Notes under the pieces: model-generated | The model's database searches: none | The model's input: only the letters and a program-made list of their open reading frames with translations | What the model was told of the DNA's origin: nothing | In this document: one piece after another, positions 24,804 to 33,101 of the stretch | Layout of the letters: each line of letters begins with the position of its first letter | Position numbering within the stretch: the first letter of the stretch is position 1 | NCBI RefSeq assembly: GCF_026343185.1 | Contig: NZ_JAPEMA010000001.1 | Coordinates: 2,046,001-2,110,000, forward strand | Direction of reading: 5' to 3' | Origin: Streptomyces sp. NBC_00091 | Lineage (GTDB): Bacteria > Actinomycetota > Actinomycetes > Streptomycetales > Streptomycetaceae | Length of the DNA: 64,000 bases | Made by a program: the position numbers and the translations under genes

Positions 24804-26113
24804 GCCAGGGCCTCGGCGGCGAGGGCTTGCGCCGCCGGGGCGGCGGTCCGTGCCAGGTGGATGTCCAGTCCGGCGGTGACGCAGGCCAGCAGTTCCGTGA
24901 GGTCGGCGTCGGTGTAGGTGAGGGCGGGGAAGAGCTGCACCCCGTTGACCCCGGGGTGCACGATGGCGCCGGCCTCCCGGACCGCCCGCACCAGGGCGTG
25001 CACCTGATCCTGCGGGAAGGGGGTCCCGTCCGGGTCGCACAGCCGGACGGAGCGGAAGAGGCCCAGGCCGGTGGTGGCCGCCACCCGGGGGTGGTCGGCG
25101 ACGAGCGCGGCCAGTTCGGTGTCCAGCCGGGCCGACAGCCGCCGGCCGAGGGCGACCGCGTCGAGGCGGCGCATCTCGTCGAGGGTGGCGAGGATGGTGG
25201 CGCAGGTGACCGGGGTGCCGGCCTGGGTCTCCCCGTGGGTGAGGACCGCGCCGGCCTCGGTGAAGGCCGCCGCCACCCGGCGGGAGGCGATCACGACGGC
25301 CGCCGCGCTGGTGCCGTTGGTGAGTCCCTTGGAGGAGACGAGCAGGTCGGGCTGTTCGGCCCACTGCTGGGAGGCGAAGAGGCTGCCGGTGCGGCCGAAG
25401 CCGGTGGCGACCTCGTCGGCGACCAGCAGGAAGCCGTGCTCCCGGCGCAGCCGCAGCAGTTCCCCGAGGTACTCCTCGGTGAGGGGGACGGCCCCGCTGC
25501 CGAGCACCGGCTCGACGACGACGGCGGCGATCTGGCCGCCCTGGCGGGCCATGAGCGTGCCCAGCTCGGCCGGGTCGTTGGGGGCGACGTGGCGGACGAG
25601 CCGCTGGTCGACGCCGTAGAGCTGCTGGCCGAGGTCGTCGCCGGTCAGGGCGAAGCTGCCGTAGGTCAGGCCGTGGTAGCTGCCGCGCAGGCCGACGACC
25701 ACCTTGCGCTGCGGCTGTTCGCGCAGTGCGTGGTACTGCCGGGCGACCTTCATGACCAGGTCGTTGGCGGCGCCGCCGGAGGTGGAGAACAGCACCCGGC
25801 CGTAGTGTCCGGGGCCGGCCGCCTCGACCAGTGCCTCGGCGGCGCGCCGGGCGTAGGAGTTCTCGTAGCGGAAGACGGAGAGGTACGAGGCCTCGCGCAG
25901 GGCCTGCGCGGCGGCGCGGGCGATCTCCTCGTTGCCGTAGCCGATGTTGGTGTTCCACAGGCCGCTGGAGCCGTCGAGCAGTTCGCGTCCGTCGGCGAAG
26001 CGGACCCGTACGCCCTGGGCGGAGACCGCGCAGAGGTCGTCGCGGCCCTGGTCCTGCGGTACGGTCAGGGACGGCCACAGGGGGTGGTGGCCGGGGGGTG
26101 TCGTCTCGTTCAC
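24800..26113 (-). CDS. mpaD: Daptide-type aminotransferase (PLP, class III, MpaD-like)
   Basis: 437 residues from GTG (overlapping GTGA with the methyltransferase gene). Class III aminotransferase landmarks: DGSSGLWNTNIGYGNEEIA near residue 45-65, STSGGAANDLVMKVARQYH, VVGLRGSYHGLTYGSFALTG, the Asp in FLLVADEVATGFGRTG, and the PLP lysine in LLVSSKGLTNGTS. In the daptide pathway this enzyme converts the C-terminal ketone to an amine. Coupled translation with the neighbours on both sides indicates a stoichiometric enzyme set. Confidence 0.9.
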   Translation of the reverse strand: MNETTPPGHHPLWPSLTVPQDQGRDDLCAVSAQGVRVRFADGRELLDGSSGLWNTNIGYGNEEIARAAAQALREASYLSVFRYENSYARRAAEALVEAAGPGHYGRVLFSTSGGAANDLVMKVARQYHALREQPQRKVVVGLRGSYHGLTYGSFALTGDDLGQQLYGVDQRLVRHVAPNDPAELGTLMARQGGQIAAVVVEPVLGSGAVPLTEEYLGELLRLRREHGFLLVADEVATGFGRTGSLFASQQWAEQPDLLVSSKGLTNGTSAAAVVIASRRVAAAFTEAGAVLTHGETQAGTPVTCATILATLDEMRRLDAVALGRRLSARLDTELAALVADHPRVAATTGLGLFRSVRLCDPDGTPFPQDQVHALVRAVREAGAIVHPGVNGVQLFPALTYTDADLTELLACVTAGLDIHLARTAAPAAQALAAEALA

Positions 26114-26973
26114 GGGGTCACCTCCGTCTCCAGGAGTACGTCGTGGTGGCGCTCGCCCACGGCGGGCAGCGGGTGCCGGGAGCGGACCGAGAACCCGGCG
26201 GCGGCCAGTTCGGCCTCCAGCAGTTCGGCGGGCAGGACGCCGATGGTGGTGGTGCAGACCTGCACGGGGCCTGTCGCGGCCGTCACGGCGGGGAAGAGGG
26301 TGACGGTGCGGCTGCCCGCGTCGGGGGTCCAGTGCTCGAAGAGCCGGTAGGCGCGGCCGCTGTCGGTCACGATCTCCATGTCGACCTCGGCGGGACCGGA
26401 CGCGGTGGCGGTCATGTCGACCGTCGAGAGGAGGAACCGGCCGCCGGGCTCGAGGTGTTCGCGCACCGCCCGGTAGAGGCCCTGGCGACCCTCGGCGTCG
26501 AGCAGGGAGATCGTGGTGGTGCCCAGCACGATCGCACCGAAGCGCCGGCCGAGGGCGAAGTCGCTCATGTCGGCCCGTACGGGCAGGCAGCGCCCGCGCA
26601 GGGCGGGCGGGGCGTCCGCGAGCCGCCGGTCAAGCAACTCCAGCATGTACGGGGAGAGTTCCAGCGCGGTGACCTCGCGGCCCAGCGCCAGCAGGGGCAG
26701 CGTCAGGCGTCCGGAGCCGGCCGCCAGGTCGAGCACGGGGCCCGGGATGCGGCGGACCAGGGCGAGCAGCTCGCGCACCTCGTGGGTGCCGGTGCCGGCG
26801 AGGTCGTGGTAGACGGAGGCGCCGACCGCGTCGTACAGGTCGCACAGCACGGCCCGCTCACCGAGGGAGGCCAGCAGCTCGCCGGCCCGTCCGGGGACGT
26901 CGGCGGGGGTGGGGAGGCGGTGGCCCGCCTCCGACATGGGTGTCGTCGTCAGTGTCGTGGTCATGGTCGTCAT
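26110..26973 (-). CDS. mpaM: Daptide-type SAM-dependent methyltransferase (MpaM-like)
   Basis: 287 residues. Class I methyltransferase: motif I VLDLAAGSGRLTLPL near residues 75-90, acidic end of strand 2 in VTALELSPYML, and FGAIVLGTTTISLL for motif IV. In daptides this enzyme dimethylates the new C-terminal amine. The N-terminus is Thr-rich (MTTMTTTLTTTPMSEAGHRL), and the true start could be the internal ATG of MSEAGHRL. The gene begins 5 bases after the RRE gene and overlaps the aminotransferase gene. Confidence 0.88.
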   Translation of the reverse strand: MTTMTTTLTTTPMSEAGHRLPTPADVPGRAGELLASLGERAVLCDLYDAVGASVYHDLAGTGTHEVRELLALVRRIPGPVLDLAAGSGRLTLPLLALGREVTALELSPYMLELLDRRLADAPPALRGRCLPVRADMSDFALGRRFGAIVLGTTTISLLDAEGRQGLYRAVREHLEPGGRFLLSTVDMTATASGPAEVDMEIVTDSGRAYRLFEHWTPDAGSRTVTLFPAVTAATGPVQVCTTTIGVLPAELLEAELAAAGFSVRSRHPLPAVGERHHDVLLETEVTP

Positions 26974-26978
26974 GGCGG

Positions 26979-28013
26979 TCAGTGCCCCGCCGTCACGAGT
27001 TCGCGGGCGCTGTCACCGGCCGCGCACAGGGTGATCCCGGCGTCCGCGAAGTACGCCGCGACCTGCTCCAGTCCGGCCCGGTCGGCGTAGACGGAGCCCG
27101 CCGCGACCGAACCGGCCACCAGCAGCACCTCGGCGAGGGCGGCGGCGACCGGGTCGAGGCCGAAGGTGCGCCCGCTCGCCGGGTCGTGGACGAAGGCGCT
27201 CTCGCCCGACCACAGCAGCAGCGGCAGCAGCGCGTCGGTGGTGTCCATCGCCTCGTCGGCCGGTACGGAGGCCGCGGCGGCGCCGAGGCGCCCGCCGAAG
27301 CCGGAGACCTTCACGTCGGCCAGGCCGCGGGCCCGCAGGTCGCGGACGGCGCCGACCGCGGCGAGGTAGCGCCCCAGCCAGGGGCGCTCGGCGGCCGGTC
27401 CCTGCCCGGCGGCGGCCTGCGACAGCAGCCAGCGGGTCTCGACCTGCTCCAGGGTGTCCTCGCCGAGGACGCCGATCCGGGCGCCGCCCGGGGCGGTGGA
27501 CAGGACTCCGTCCTGGTCGGCGTAGAGCCTGCGACGCGGGCCGTCGCCGGCCGTACCGGCGCCGAGGGCGGGCAGGTCGGCGAGCTGGATGACGGGGTTG
27601 GTCAGGAAGTCGGGGAAGTCCCCCGCCTGCCGGGCCTGGTCGGCGTCGGCGAGGTAGGCGCTCTGGTCCATCTCGTCGGCGACGCGGATCAGGGTGGGGC
27701 CGACGACCGACATGTAGGCGCTGATGCCGTAGTTCTGGATCTGGAGGTAGAAGTCGGTGCCGAGGGAGCATTCGGCGCCGGGCTCGCTCAGGGAGCCCTC
27801 GTAACCGGCGATGACGGGCCCCTGCGGCGTGTCCGTGTCCTCGGCGTGGCCGGGGGTGAACACCACGGAGCGCGGGCCGACGAGATCCGAGCCGAGCAGC
27901 GTGGAAAGGTGCTCCGGATTCTCCAGGACGACCGTCGCGGCGCCCTCCGCGGAGAGTTCCGCGCCCGGCTTTCCCGTACCCCAGAGCATCAGATGCCGTT
28001 TGATTCCCGCCAT
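26979..28013 (-). CDS. mpaC: Daptide biosynthesis RiPP recognition protein (MpaC-like)
   Basis: 344 residues starting MAGIKRHLMLWGTGKPGAEL, with AGGGGGAG before the ATG. The first ~190 residues have no enzyme motif. They are followed by RLYADQDGVLSTAPGGARIG and LGEDTLEQVETRWLLSQAAA, then a helical region and a C-terminal segment (LFVHDPASGRTFGLDPVAAA-like near 280) that looks like a small winged-helix RiPP recognition element. In the daptide family this protein carries the RRE that binds the leader and guides the tailoring enzymes. Assignment is by overall resemblance and position, so the RRE boundaries are not certain. Confidence 0.75.
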   Translation of the reverse strand: MAGIKRHLMLWGTGKPGAELSAEGAATVVLENPEHLSTLLGSDLVGPRSVVFTPGHAEDTDTPQGPVIAGYEGSLSEPGAECSLGTDFYLQIQNYGISAYMSVVGPTLIRVADEMDQSAYLADADQARQAGDFPDFLTNPVIQLADLPALGAGTAGDGPRRRLYADQDGVLSTAPGGARIGVLGEDTLEQVETRWLLSQAAAGQGPAAERPWLGRYLAAVGAVRDLRARGLADVKVSGFGGRLGAAAASVPADEAMDTTDALLPLLLWSGESAFVHDPASGRTFGLDPVAAALAEVLLVAGSVAAGSVYADRAGLEQVAAYFADAGITLCAAGDSARELVTAGH

Positions 28014-28077
28014 GACTCCCCCTTGAAGTAATGCGAAGCGATTCGAAGCGATTCGGTGAACGCGCAGCACGCGTCGG

Positions 28078-28212
28078 TCAGGCGCCGGACCAAGGCCGGG
28101 CGAAGGCCAAAACAGGGCCTTGGGCGCAGGGCCGGGCGCAGGGCCGGGCCAAGGCCAAACACAGGGCCGGGCGCAGGGCCGGACCATGGCCAAAAACCGG
28201 GCCGGGCCTGGG
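28078..28212. repeat. Degenerate tandem repeats between the RRE and LLM genes
   Basis: Imperfect copies of GGGCGCAGGGCC and CCAAGGCCAAA follow one another over ~135 bases (for example GGGCGCAGGGCCGGGC three times). The array ends at the stop codon of the LLM gene. It may weaken or attenuate transcription between the two genes, or be simple slippage DNA. Confidence 0.7.
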
Positions 28213-29172
28213 CTAGGCCAGGGCGGACAGAATCGTCCTGAGTTCTTCGGTGGCCGCCTGCGGGCCGTAGAGATTGGCCACGCCGGTGACGTTCAGGACG
28301 ACCTCGTCGACGCCGGCCTCCTCGTACTCCTTCAGCTGCGCGAGGAGTTCCGCGAGGTCGCCGCAGAGGAATCCGCGGCCTTCGGCCAGGGCGCGGGCGT
28401 CCGCTTCCCGGTCCGTGCCGGTGATGCCGATCCCGGACTTGCGGAGCATGTCGATGTAGTGCGGAAGTCCCAGGTGCGCGGAGTTGCTGGCCAGCGCGAT
28501 CTCACCCGCTGTCCGGTCGGGCCGGGCGAGCGCCAGCGGCACCATGGCCGTCAGCCGGGGCACCGGCCGGCCGGCCTTCTCCGCGCCTTCGCGCAGCGCC
28601 GGCAGCACGGTGTCCCGCAGGTAGGCGGCCGGGGTCAGCCAGGTGATCGCCACGTCGGCGACCTCCCCGGCGAGCCGGGCCATCGCGGGCCGCAGTACGC
28701 CGAGCCCCAGCTCCACCGGGGCGGAGGGGAAGGGCGCGAGCTGCGCGTCGCAGGTGACGTACTCGCCCGCCATCTGCACGTGCCGGCCGGCCAGCAGGCC
28801 GCGCACCGCCGTCAGGTACTCGCGGGCCGCGGTGAGCGGACTGCGGTACGGGGCTCCGAGCAGGGCCTGCTGGAGGGACGGCGCCCCGGGCCCGAAGCCG
28901 GCGGTCACCGGCTGCCCGGTGGCCAGGGCCAGCGAGCGGGCCTGGACGGCGGCCTCGTAGGGGTGGCGCAGTGGCATCAGCGTCACGCCCAGCCCGGTCG
29001 GGACCCGGAAGCCGGCTCCGGCCGCGTGGACGAACCCGTGGTGGGGTTCGACCATCAGGGACTGTCCCTGCCAGAGCCGCTCCGCGTGGGTCCAGTGGAC
29101 GAGGCCGGCGTAGGGGAGGATCTGTTCCGGCCGGCGCGGCAGGAACGGTATGAGTACCGAGTATGCGGTCAT
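28213..29172 (-). CDS. LLM-class flavin-dependent oxidoreductase (bacterial luciferase-like)
   Basis: 319 residues. The TIM-barrel luciferase-like fold is shown by LIPFLPRRPEQILPYAGLVH at the start, VPTGLGVTLMPLRHPYEAAV, PVTAGFGPGAPSLQQ, LGVLRPAMARLAGEVADVAI and the closing EAGVDEVVLNV. The family uses FMNH2 or F420. It lies on the same strand as the daptide genes and upstream of them, separated by the 135-base repeat array. It may supply an additional redox tailoring step or belong to a separate unit. The substrate is unknown. Confidence 0.85.
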   Translation of the reverse strand: MTAYSVLIPFLPRRPEQILPYAGLVHWTHAERLWQGQSLMVEPHHGFVHAAGAGFRVPTGLGVTLMPLRHPYEAAVQARSLALATGQPVTAGFGPGAPSLQQALLGAPYRSPLTAAREYLTAVRGLLAGRHVQMAGEYVTCDAQLAPFPSAPVELGLGVLRPAMARLAGEVADVAITWLTPAAYLRDTVLPALREGAEKAGRPVPRLTAMVPLALARPDRTAGEIALASNSAHLGLPHYIDMLRKSGIGITGTDREADARALAEGRGFLCGDLAELLAQLKEYEEAGVDEVVLNVTGVANLYGPQAATEELRTILSALA

Positions 29173-29221
29173 GGTGTCGCGCTCCCCTCTTCCTTCCTCG
29201 TTCGTTCGCTCTGTCTGTCCG

Positions 29222-29497
29222 TTAAACCCAGTCGAAGGTCTCGCGCCGGTCGAAGGCCGGCTTCAGGGGCTTCAGGGACCCGGTGCAGTCGGCGATGCTC
29301 TCGGCGTTTCCGGCGTTCCCGGATTCCACGACGGAGAGGAAGCAACGGGCCTTGTCGGACACCGGGCCGGACGCGGTGAGCGTGTCCTGGGCCGGCGGGT
29401 GGATGAAAGGCCCGCCGAAGACGAGTCCGGCCGCGACCGCGAATCCCGCGATGACCGAAGCGAATCGCGTCCGCCTTGCGAGCGTGGTCTTCTCCAT
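29222..29497 (-). CDS. Small exported or membrane-anchored protein at the start of the RiPP unit
   Basis: 91 residues. A basic start (MEKTTLARRTRFAS) and one hydrophobic stretch (VIAGFAVAAGLVFGG, residues 15-30) form an uncleaved anchor or signal peptide. The rest has two cysteines (KARCFLS and IADCTGS) that may pair outside the cell. AGGGGGA precedes the ATG. It is the promoter-proximal gene of the minus-strand series and divergent from the HTH regulator, so it might serve in immunity or sensing. No family recognised. Confidence 0.65.
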   Translation of the reverse strand: MEKTTLARRTRFASVIAGFAVAAGLVFGGPFIHPPAQDTLTASGPVSDKARCFLSVVESGNAGNAESIADCTGSLKPLKPAFDRRETFDWV

Positions 29498-29733
29498 TGC
29501 TTCCCCCTGTGTTGATCGTCGTTGTTCCGACAAGGAGAAGACTGCCGATCAAAGGGCGCGCGTTCGAGCGGTTTCGGACGCAGCTTCCTGCGTTCCTCCG
29601 TGCAACAAGCTGCACGTCGGGTGGAACCGGGAGCGGTGGGATCGCTTCCGTTACTCATGGTCAGCCGGTGTCCGCGTTCGTATGATCAGCCCACCGTGCT
29701 GACCACACGGGGCACCATCACTAGGGGGAACCA

Positions 29734-30744
29734 TTGCGCACCGGAAGCCTCACCCACCTGGGGATATCACCAGAGGACGAAGACCTGTACCGATGCCTGC
29801 TCCGTCTCACGGAAGGCACACCCACCGTCCTGGCCGGCCACCTCGGCCGGCCCGTTCCGGAAGTGGAGGAGGGGGCGGGGCGGCTGGAGTCGATGGAGCT
29901 GACCTCCCTGGCCGACAACGGCAGCATCCGGCCAGCCCCGCCGGCGATCGCCGTACAGCGGCTGATCGACCTGCGGCTGCGGGAGCTGCGCGAGGAACTG
30001 CGGCGGGTGGCGGCCGAGCAGCGGGTCGTGGAATCGCTGCTGGCGGAGCGTGACGCGGTACGTCCGGTCGCGCGCGAGGCGTCGGAGCGGCCGGCCATCG
30101 AGCGGGTAGAGGGGACGCCCAACGTCCGGGCGGTGATCGACGAGCTGACGTTCTTCACCCGTGAGGAAGGGCTGACCACCCAGCCGCACGGGGCGCTCAG
30201 CCCGGCCAGCATCGAGGCGTCCCGGCCGCTGGACGCCCGGATCCTGCGGCGCGGCATCCGGATGCGCACGATCATGCGCCCGGCGGCGGTGGAGGACGCG
30301 CCGACGCTGGCCTACCTCCAGGAGATCTCGGCGATGGGGGCGGAGATCCGGATCTCGGACAAGCCGCTGGAGCGGATGCTGGTCTTCGACCGGGCGGCCG
30401 CGCTGACCCCGATCGATCCGCAGAACCCGCGCCTGGGCGCCCTGGTGATCCGGGAGACGGGGCTGGTGGCCAACCTGGTCTCGCTGTTCGAGCGGATGTG
30501 GTCGGACTCCGTCCCCCTGGAGGAGGCGGTCGCGGCCCGGCAGGGCCCGGAGGGCGAGCTGAGCGTGATCGAGCGCAAGGTGCTGGCCACCATGTACCAG
30601 GCGGAGAAGGACGAGAGCGGGGCCCGCGAGGTGGGGGTGTCGGTCCGTACGTACCGCAAGTACGTGGCGGACCTGATGCAGCGCCTGGGCGCGACGAACC
30701 GCTTCCAGGCAGCCCTCCTGGCCCGCGACCACGGCTGGATCTGA
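29734..30744 (+). CDS. HTH transcriptional regulator (TrmB-like N-terminus, LuxR-type C-terminal HTH)
   Basis: 336 residues from a TTG start preceded by AGGGGGA. The N-terminus (LGISPEDEDLYRCLLRLTEG) and following residues to about 60 look like a TrmB/wHTH module. Residues 65-115 are a basic coiled-coil-like helix (LRLRELREELRRVAAEQRVV). The middle (130-255) resembles a phospholipase-D-like or ligand-binding fold. The C-terminus holds a LuxR-like HTH (ERKVLATMYQAEKDESGARE, VSVRTYRKYVADLMQRLGAT NRFQAALLA). It is divergent from the RiPP unit and is therefore its most likely pathway-specific regulator, by inference. The shared intergenic region 29498-29733 has a TATGAT at about 29680. A hairpin terminator follows the gene. 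Confidence 0.8.
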   Translation: MRTGSLTHLGISPEDEDLYRCLLRLTEGTPTVLAGHLGRPVPEVEEGAGRLESMELTSLADNGSIRPAPPAIAVQRLIDLRLRELREELRRVAAEQRVVESLLAERDAVRPVAREASERPAIERVEGTPNVRAVIDELTFFTREEGLTTQPHGALSPASIEASRPLDARILRRGIRMRTIMRPAAVEDAPTLAYLQEISAMGAEIRISDKPLERMLVFDRAAALTPIDPQNPRLGALVIRETGLVANLVSLFERMWSDSVPLEEAVAARQGPEGELSVIERKVLATMYQAEKDESGAREVGVSVRTYRKYVADLMQRLGATNRFQAALLARDHGWI

Positions 30745-30765
30745 GGGACCGCCCGGTGGGCATGT

Positions 30766-30791
30766 GAGGACCCGACACGGGTCGGGTCCTC
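30766..30791 (+). terminator. Intrinsic terminator-like hairpin after the HTH regulator gene
   Basis: GAGGACCCGAC (30766-30776), loop ACGG, GTCGGGTCCTC (30781-30791): a perfect 11-bp stem 22 bases after the regulator stop. It lies between two convergent genes and could serve both. Confidence 0.75.
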
Positions 30792-30817
30792 CAAGGTCCT
30801 TCAGTCGAGGATTCCGC

Positions 30818-32029
30818 TCAGACAGTCGCGCCGATCTTCTGGGAGAACCTGCGCAGCCCCGGCATCTCCGGGTTCATCACCAGCAGCTCCGAGGCGATGG
30901 CCCTCACCTTCGGCCGGGTCGCCTCCTCGGGTGCGTACGAGGCCAGAGCACGCAGGGCGTGAAACGCCTTCTCCGGCTCGCCGAGACCCTGCCACACGCG
31001 GGCAACGTCCATGCACATCCGGCCCCGCCTCTCCGCGTTCGGCAGTCGGCGGGGGTCGATCTTCTCCGCGTGATTCAGCGCCTGGTCGTCCTCGCCGAGC
31101 GCGTGGTGAACCGAGATCCGGAAGACCTTCGTCTGGTCCTGGCCGAAGACGCCCGGGATGTAGAGGCGCTGAGCGGCGCTCTCCCGGCGCTTGGCGGTCT
31201 CCTCAGCCTGCCCGATCAGCTCCATGGCCTGCCCCCGCCAACCGGCCTGCGCGGCACTGTACGAGGCCGTCAGCATCAGCGTCCCCCGCATGGCCAGTTC
31301 TTCGGACCGGCTACCGAGCCGGTCCGCTGCCTGCCGAAGATGGTCGATGGCCGCCTGATACTCCCCGCCGCGCCGCAGCGTGACGCCCATCGAGTGCGCC
31401 GCCTCCCCCATCACCACCGCATGGCCCGTCAGCTCCGCCTGCGCACGGGCCCGCTCGGCCGCGATACCGGCGAACGGACCCTGGTAGTTCTTGATCGCGA
31501 GCTGGGCGAGCAGCACGTATGCGCGGGCTGCGATGTCGTGGGCCTGCGACGCCAGGGAGCCAGAGATCAGCGACGGCAGGGTGCGGCTCAGCCTGCTGTA
31601 CTGCGCCTCCTGGAACACCGTCCGGGCCTCGGTCAGCGCAGCCGCAAGCGACGCTCGGGACGTCGGCCGCGCCTCGGGCAGACGGAACAGCGACCGCTCC
31701 ACCAGCTCCTTGGGATCGGCAGCGGCTGCGGCGGCCGTGCCGGGCAGAGCGGCGGCGATACCGACTCCCAGACCGAGCGTAAGCACGTTTCGGCGGTGCA
31801 CGTCATCCCCTTCGAGTCCGACATCAGCAGCAGTCAGGCCCAGGACACCACACAAAGCGGCCAGCGCGGCATGGTCCGGCTGGATCTTCCCGGCTTCTAC
31901 CCGCGACAGCCAGGAACCGGAGTATCCGACGTCCTTACCCACTTCCCCTTGCGACAGTCGTTTGGCGCTCCGAGCCTGCCGCAGCACATCCCCCAGCGAA
32001 TCGCCCATGCACAGAGTGTGCCGATCCAT
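30818..32029 (-). CDS. XRE-family HTH regulator with TPR-like C-terminal domain
   Basis: 403 residues. N-terminal HTH_3: LGDVLRQARSAKRLSQGEVG, then KDVGYSGSWLSRVEAGKIQP (residues 12-55). A Tat-like or hydrophobic segment (RRNVLTLGLGVGIAAALPGT) follows near residue 80, then ~300 residues of paired helices typical of TPR-type signal-peptide sensing domains. The start could be ATG 32029 (AAAGG 6 bases upstream) or ATG 32008. Between the two lies the palindrome GCACAGAGTGTGC (32009-32021), flanked by repeated ATGCACAG, a possible autoregulatory site. It is divergent from two tiny coupled genes. An intact relative of the broken regulator at 8464-9427 in architecture. Confidence 0.88.
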   Translation of the reverse strand: MDRHTLCMGDSLGDVLRQARSAKRLSQGEVGKDVGYSGSWLSRVEAGKIQPDHAALAALCGVLGLTAADVGLEGDDVHRRNVLTLGLGVGIAAALPGTAAAAAADPKELVERSLFRLPEARPTSRASLAAALTEARTVFQEAQYSRLSRTLPSLISGSLASQAHDIAARAYVLLAQLAIKNYQGPFAGIAAERARAQAELTGHAVVMGEAAHSMGVTLRRGGEYQAAIDHLRQAADRLGSRSEELAMRGTLMLTASYSAAQAGWRGQAMELIGQAEETAKRRESAAQRLYIPGVFGQDQTKVFRISVHHALGEDDQALNHAEKIDPRRLPNAERRGRMCMDVARVWQGLGEPEKAFHALRALASYAPEEATRPKVRAIASELLVMNPEMPGLRRFSQKIGATV

Positions 32030-32122
32030 GCACAGCCTTTGCAGACCCTCCGTCAGACATCGTCCGAACGGGTCTGGACGGCTTCACTGGCCATACCACC
32101 ACTTCGGATAGGAGCGAGTGCC

Positions 32123-32341
32123 TTGAACGAGCCCCTCCCCCGTCGAACCCCGCTGGCCCGACAGCTCGAAGGCCAGCCCGACGCGCGCATTCCGTGGGAC
32201 GCCTTCGCCGTCGAGGCCGACGTCACCAGCCAGTACGGCCAGCCCTCCCCGGCCCTGATCGCGAGGGCGAGGCGCGGCTGGCGCAAACTCGGCGACCTGC
32301 ACGCCCGCACCGACACGGCCGGCGAGGACGGTACGGCGTGA
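32123..32341 (+). CDS. Small protein, first of a coupled pair
   Basis: 72 residues from a TTG start with GGAG 8 bases upstream. The sequence starts LNEPLPRRTPLARQLEGQPD (first residue Met by the TTG) and contains ADVTSQYGQPSPALIARARR. It is basic and polar, with no membrane segment. The TGA overlaps the GTG of the next gene (GTGA). Divergent from the XRE/TPR regulator, a common arrangement for small streptomycete regulator partners. Function unknown. Confidence 0.6.
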   Translation: MNEPLPRRTPLARQLEGQPDARIPWDAFAVEADVTSQYGQPSPALIARARRGWRKLGDLHARTDTAGEDGTA

Positions 32342-32547
32342 GCGAGCCCCCTTCCTGGCTCTACGAGGGCGCCCGCGTCCTCGACCCCGCCAAGGACCGC
32401 GAAGGGATCATCCAGTTCATCGGCGAGTGGGAGGACCCGCAGACGCGGCGCGTCATCCCCCGCGCGATCTTCCTGCGCCCCGAGGGCGGCGGTGTCGAGT
32501 GGGTCGTCGCCGACCACCAGGCGCTCCGCCAGACCGACGCCCGCTGA
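32338..32547 (+). CDS. Small protein, second of a coupled pair
   Basis: 69 residues from GTG, 4-base overlap with the preceding gene. It starts MSEPPSWLYEGARVLDPAKD and continues with IIQFIGEWEDPQTRRVIPRA and FLRPEGGG-VEWVV. The alternation of short strands suggests a small beta-barrel (SH3- or KOW-like). The function is unknown; translational coupling suggests it works with the 72-residue protein. Confidence 0.62.
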   Translation: MSEPPSWLYEGARVLDPAKDREGIIQFIGEWEDPQTRRVIPRAIFLRPEGGGVEWVVADHQALRQTDAR

Positions 32548-32648
32548 ACACCCAGACTCGAGCCATCCGGTGATCCTGGGCTCCCCGGCTCTCACGCGCG
32601 CCCCATGTACGCCACAGTGGGGGACCGCCCACACCGCAGGAGGATCCC

Positions 32649-33101
32649 GTGCACAAGCTGATCGCCCGTATCTGGCGCATCATCCGTGGCCCCATGCAGT
32701 GGCGTGTCCTGTGGCTGGCACACGCGAAATTCATGGTCGGCGTCACCGGCATCGTCCGCGACGACCAGGGGCGCGTCCTGCTGCTGCGCCACCGCATGTG
32801 GCCCGAAGGCCGCCAGTGGGGCCTGCCCACCGGCTACGCCGTCAAGGGCGAGGAATTCGGCGCCACCGTGGCCCGCGAGGTCAAGGAGGAGACCGGACTC
32901 GACGTCAAGGCCGGCCGCCTGGTGAACCTGAACAGCGGATACAAACTGCGCGTCGAGGTCGCCTACGAGGCTTCGTTCGTCGGCGGCGAAATCACCACCG
33001 ACTCGTTCGAGATTCTGGAGGCACGATGGTTCTCCCCGGACGAACTGCCCAGCGGGCTGCAGGAGTCCCACCGGGCGCTGATCCTCGGGACAGCGGCCTG
33101 A
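32649..33101 (+). CDS. NUDIX hydrolase
   Basis: 150 residues. A full Nudix box (GX5EX7REUXEEXGU) runs from Gly62 to Leu84, with the metal-binding REVKEETG at 76-83. It is preceded by MVGVTGIVRDDQGRVLLLRH, the usual first strands. Substrate class (nucleoside diphosphate derivatives) cannot be narrowed. The GTG start has AGGAGG 5 bases upstream. The N-terminal ~27 residues are hydrophobic and basic (MHKLIARIWRIIRGPMQWRV), which could associate with the membrane. The following interrupted gene starts within a few bases of its end. Confidence 0.9.
   Translation: MHKLIARIWRIIRGPMQWRVLWLAHAKFMVGVTGIVRDDQGRVLLLRHRMWPEGRQWGLPTGYAVKGEEFGATVAREVKEETGLDVKAGRLVNLNSGYKLRVEVAYEASFVGGEITTDSFEILEARWFSPDELPSGLQESHRALILGTAA

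Noticed and set aside
28078..28212. CRISPR-like array
   Set aside because: Units are short, imperfect and contiguous without spacers; no cas gene is present.
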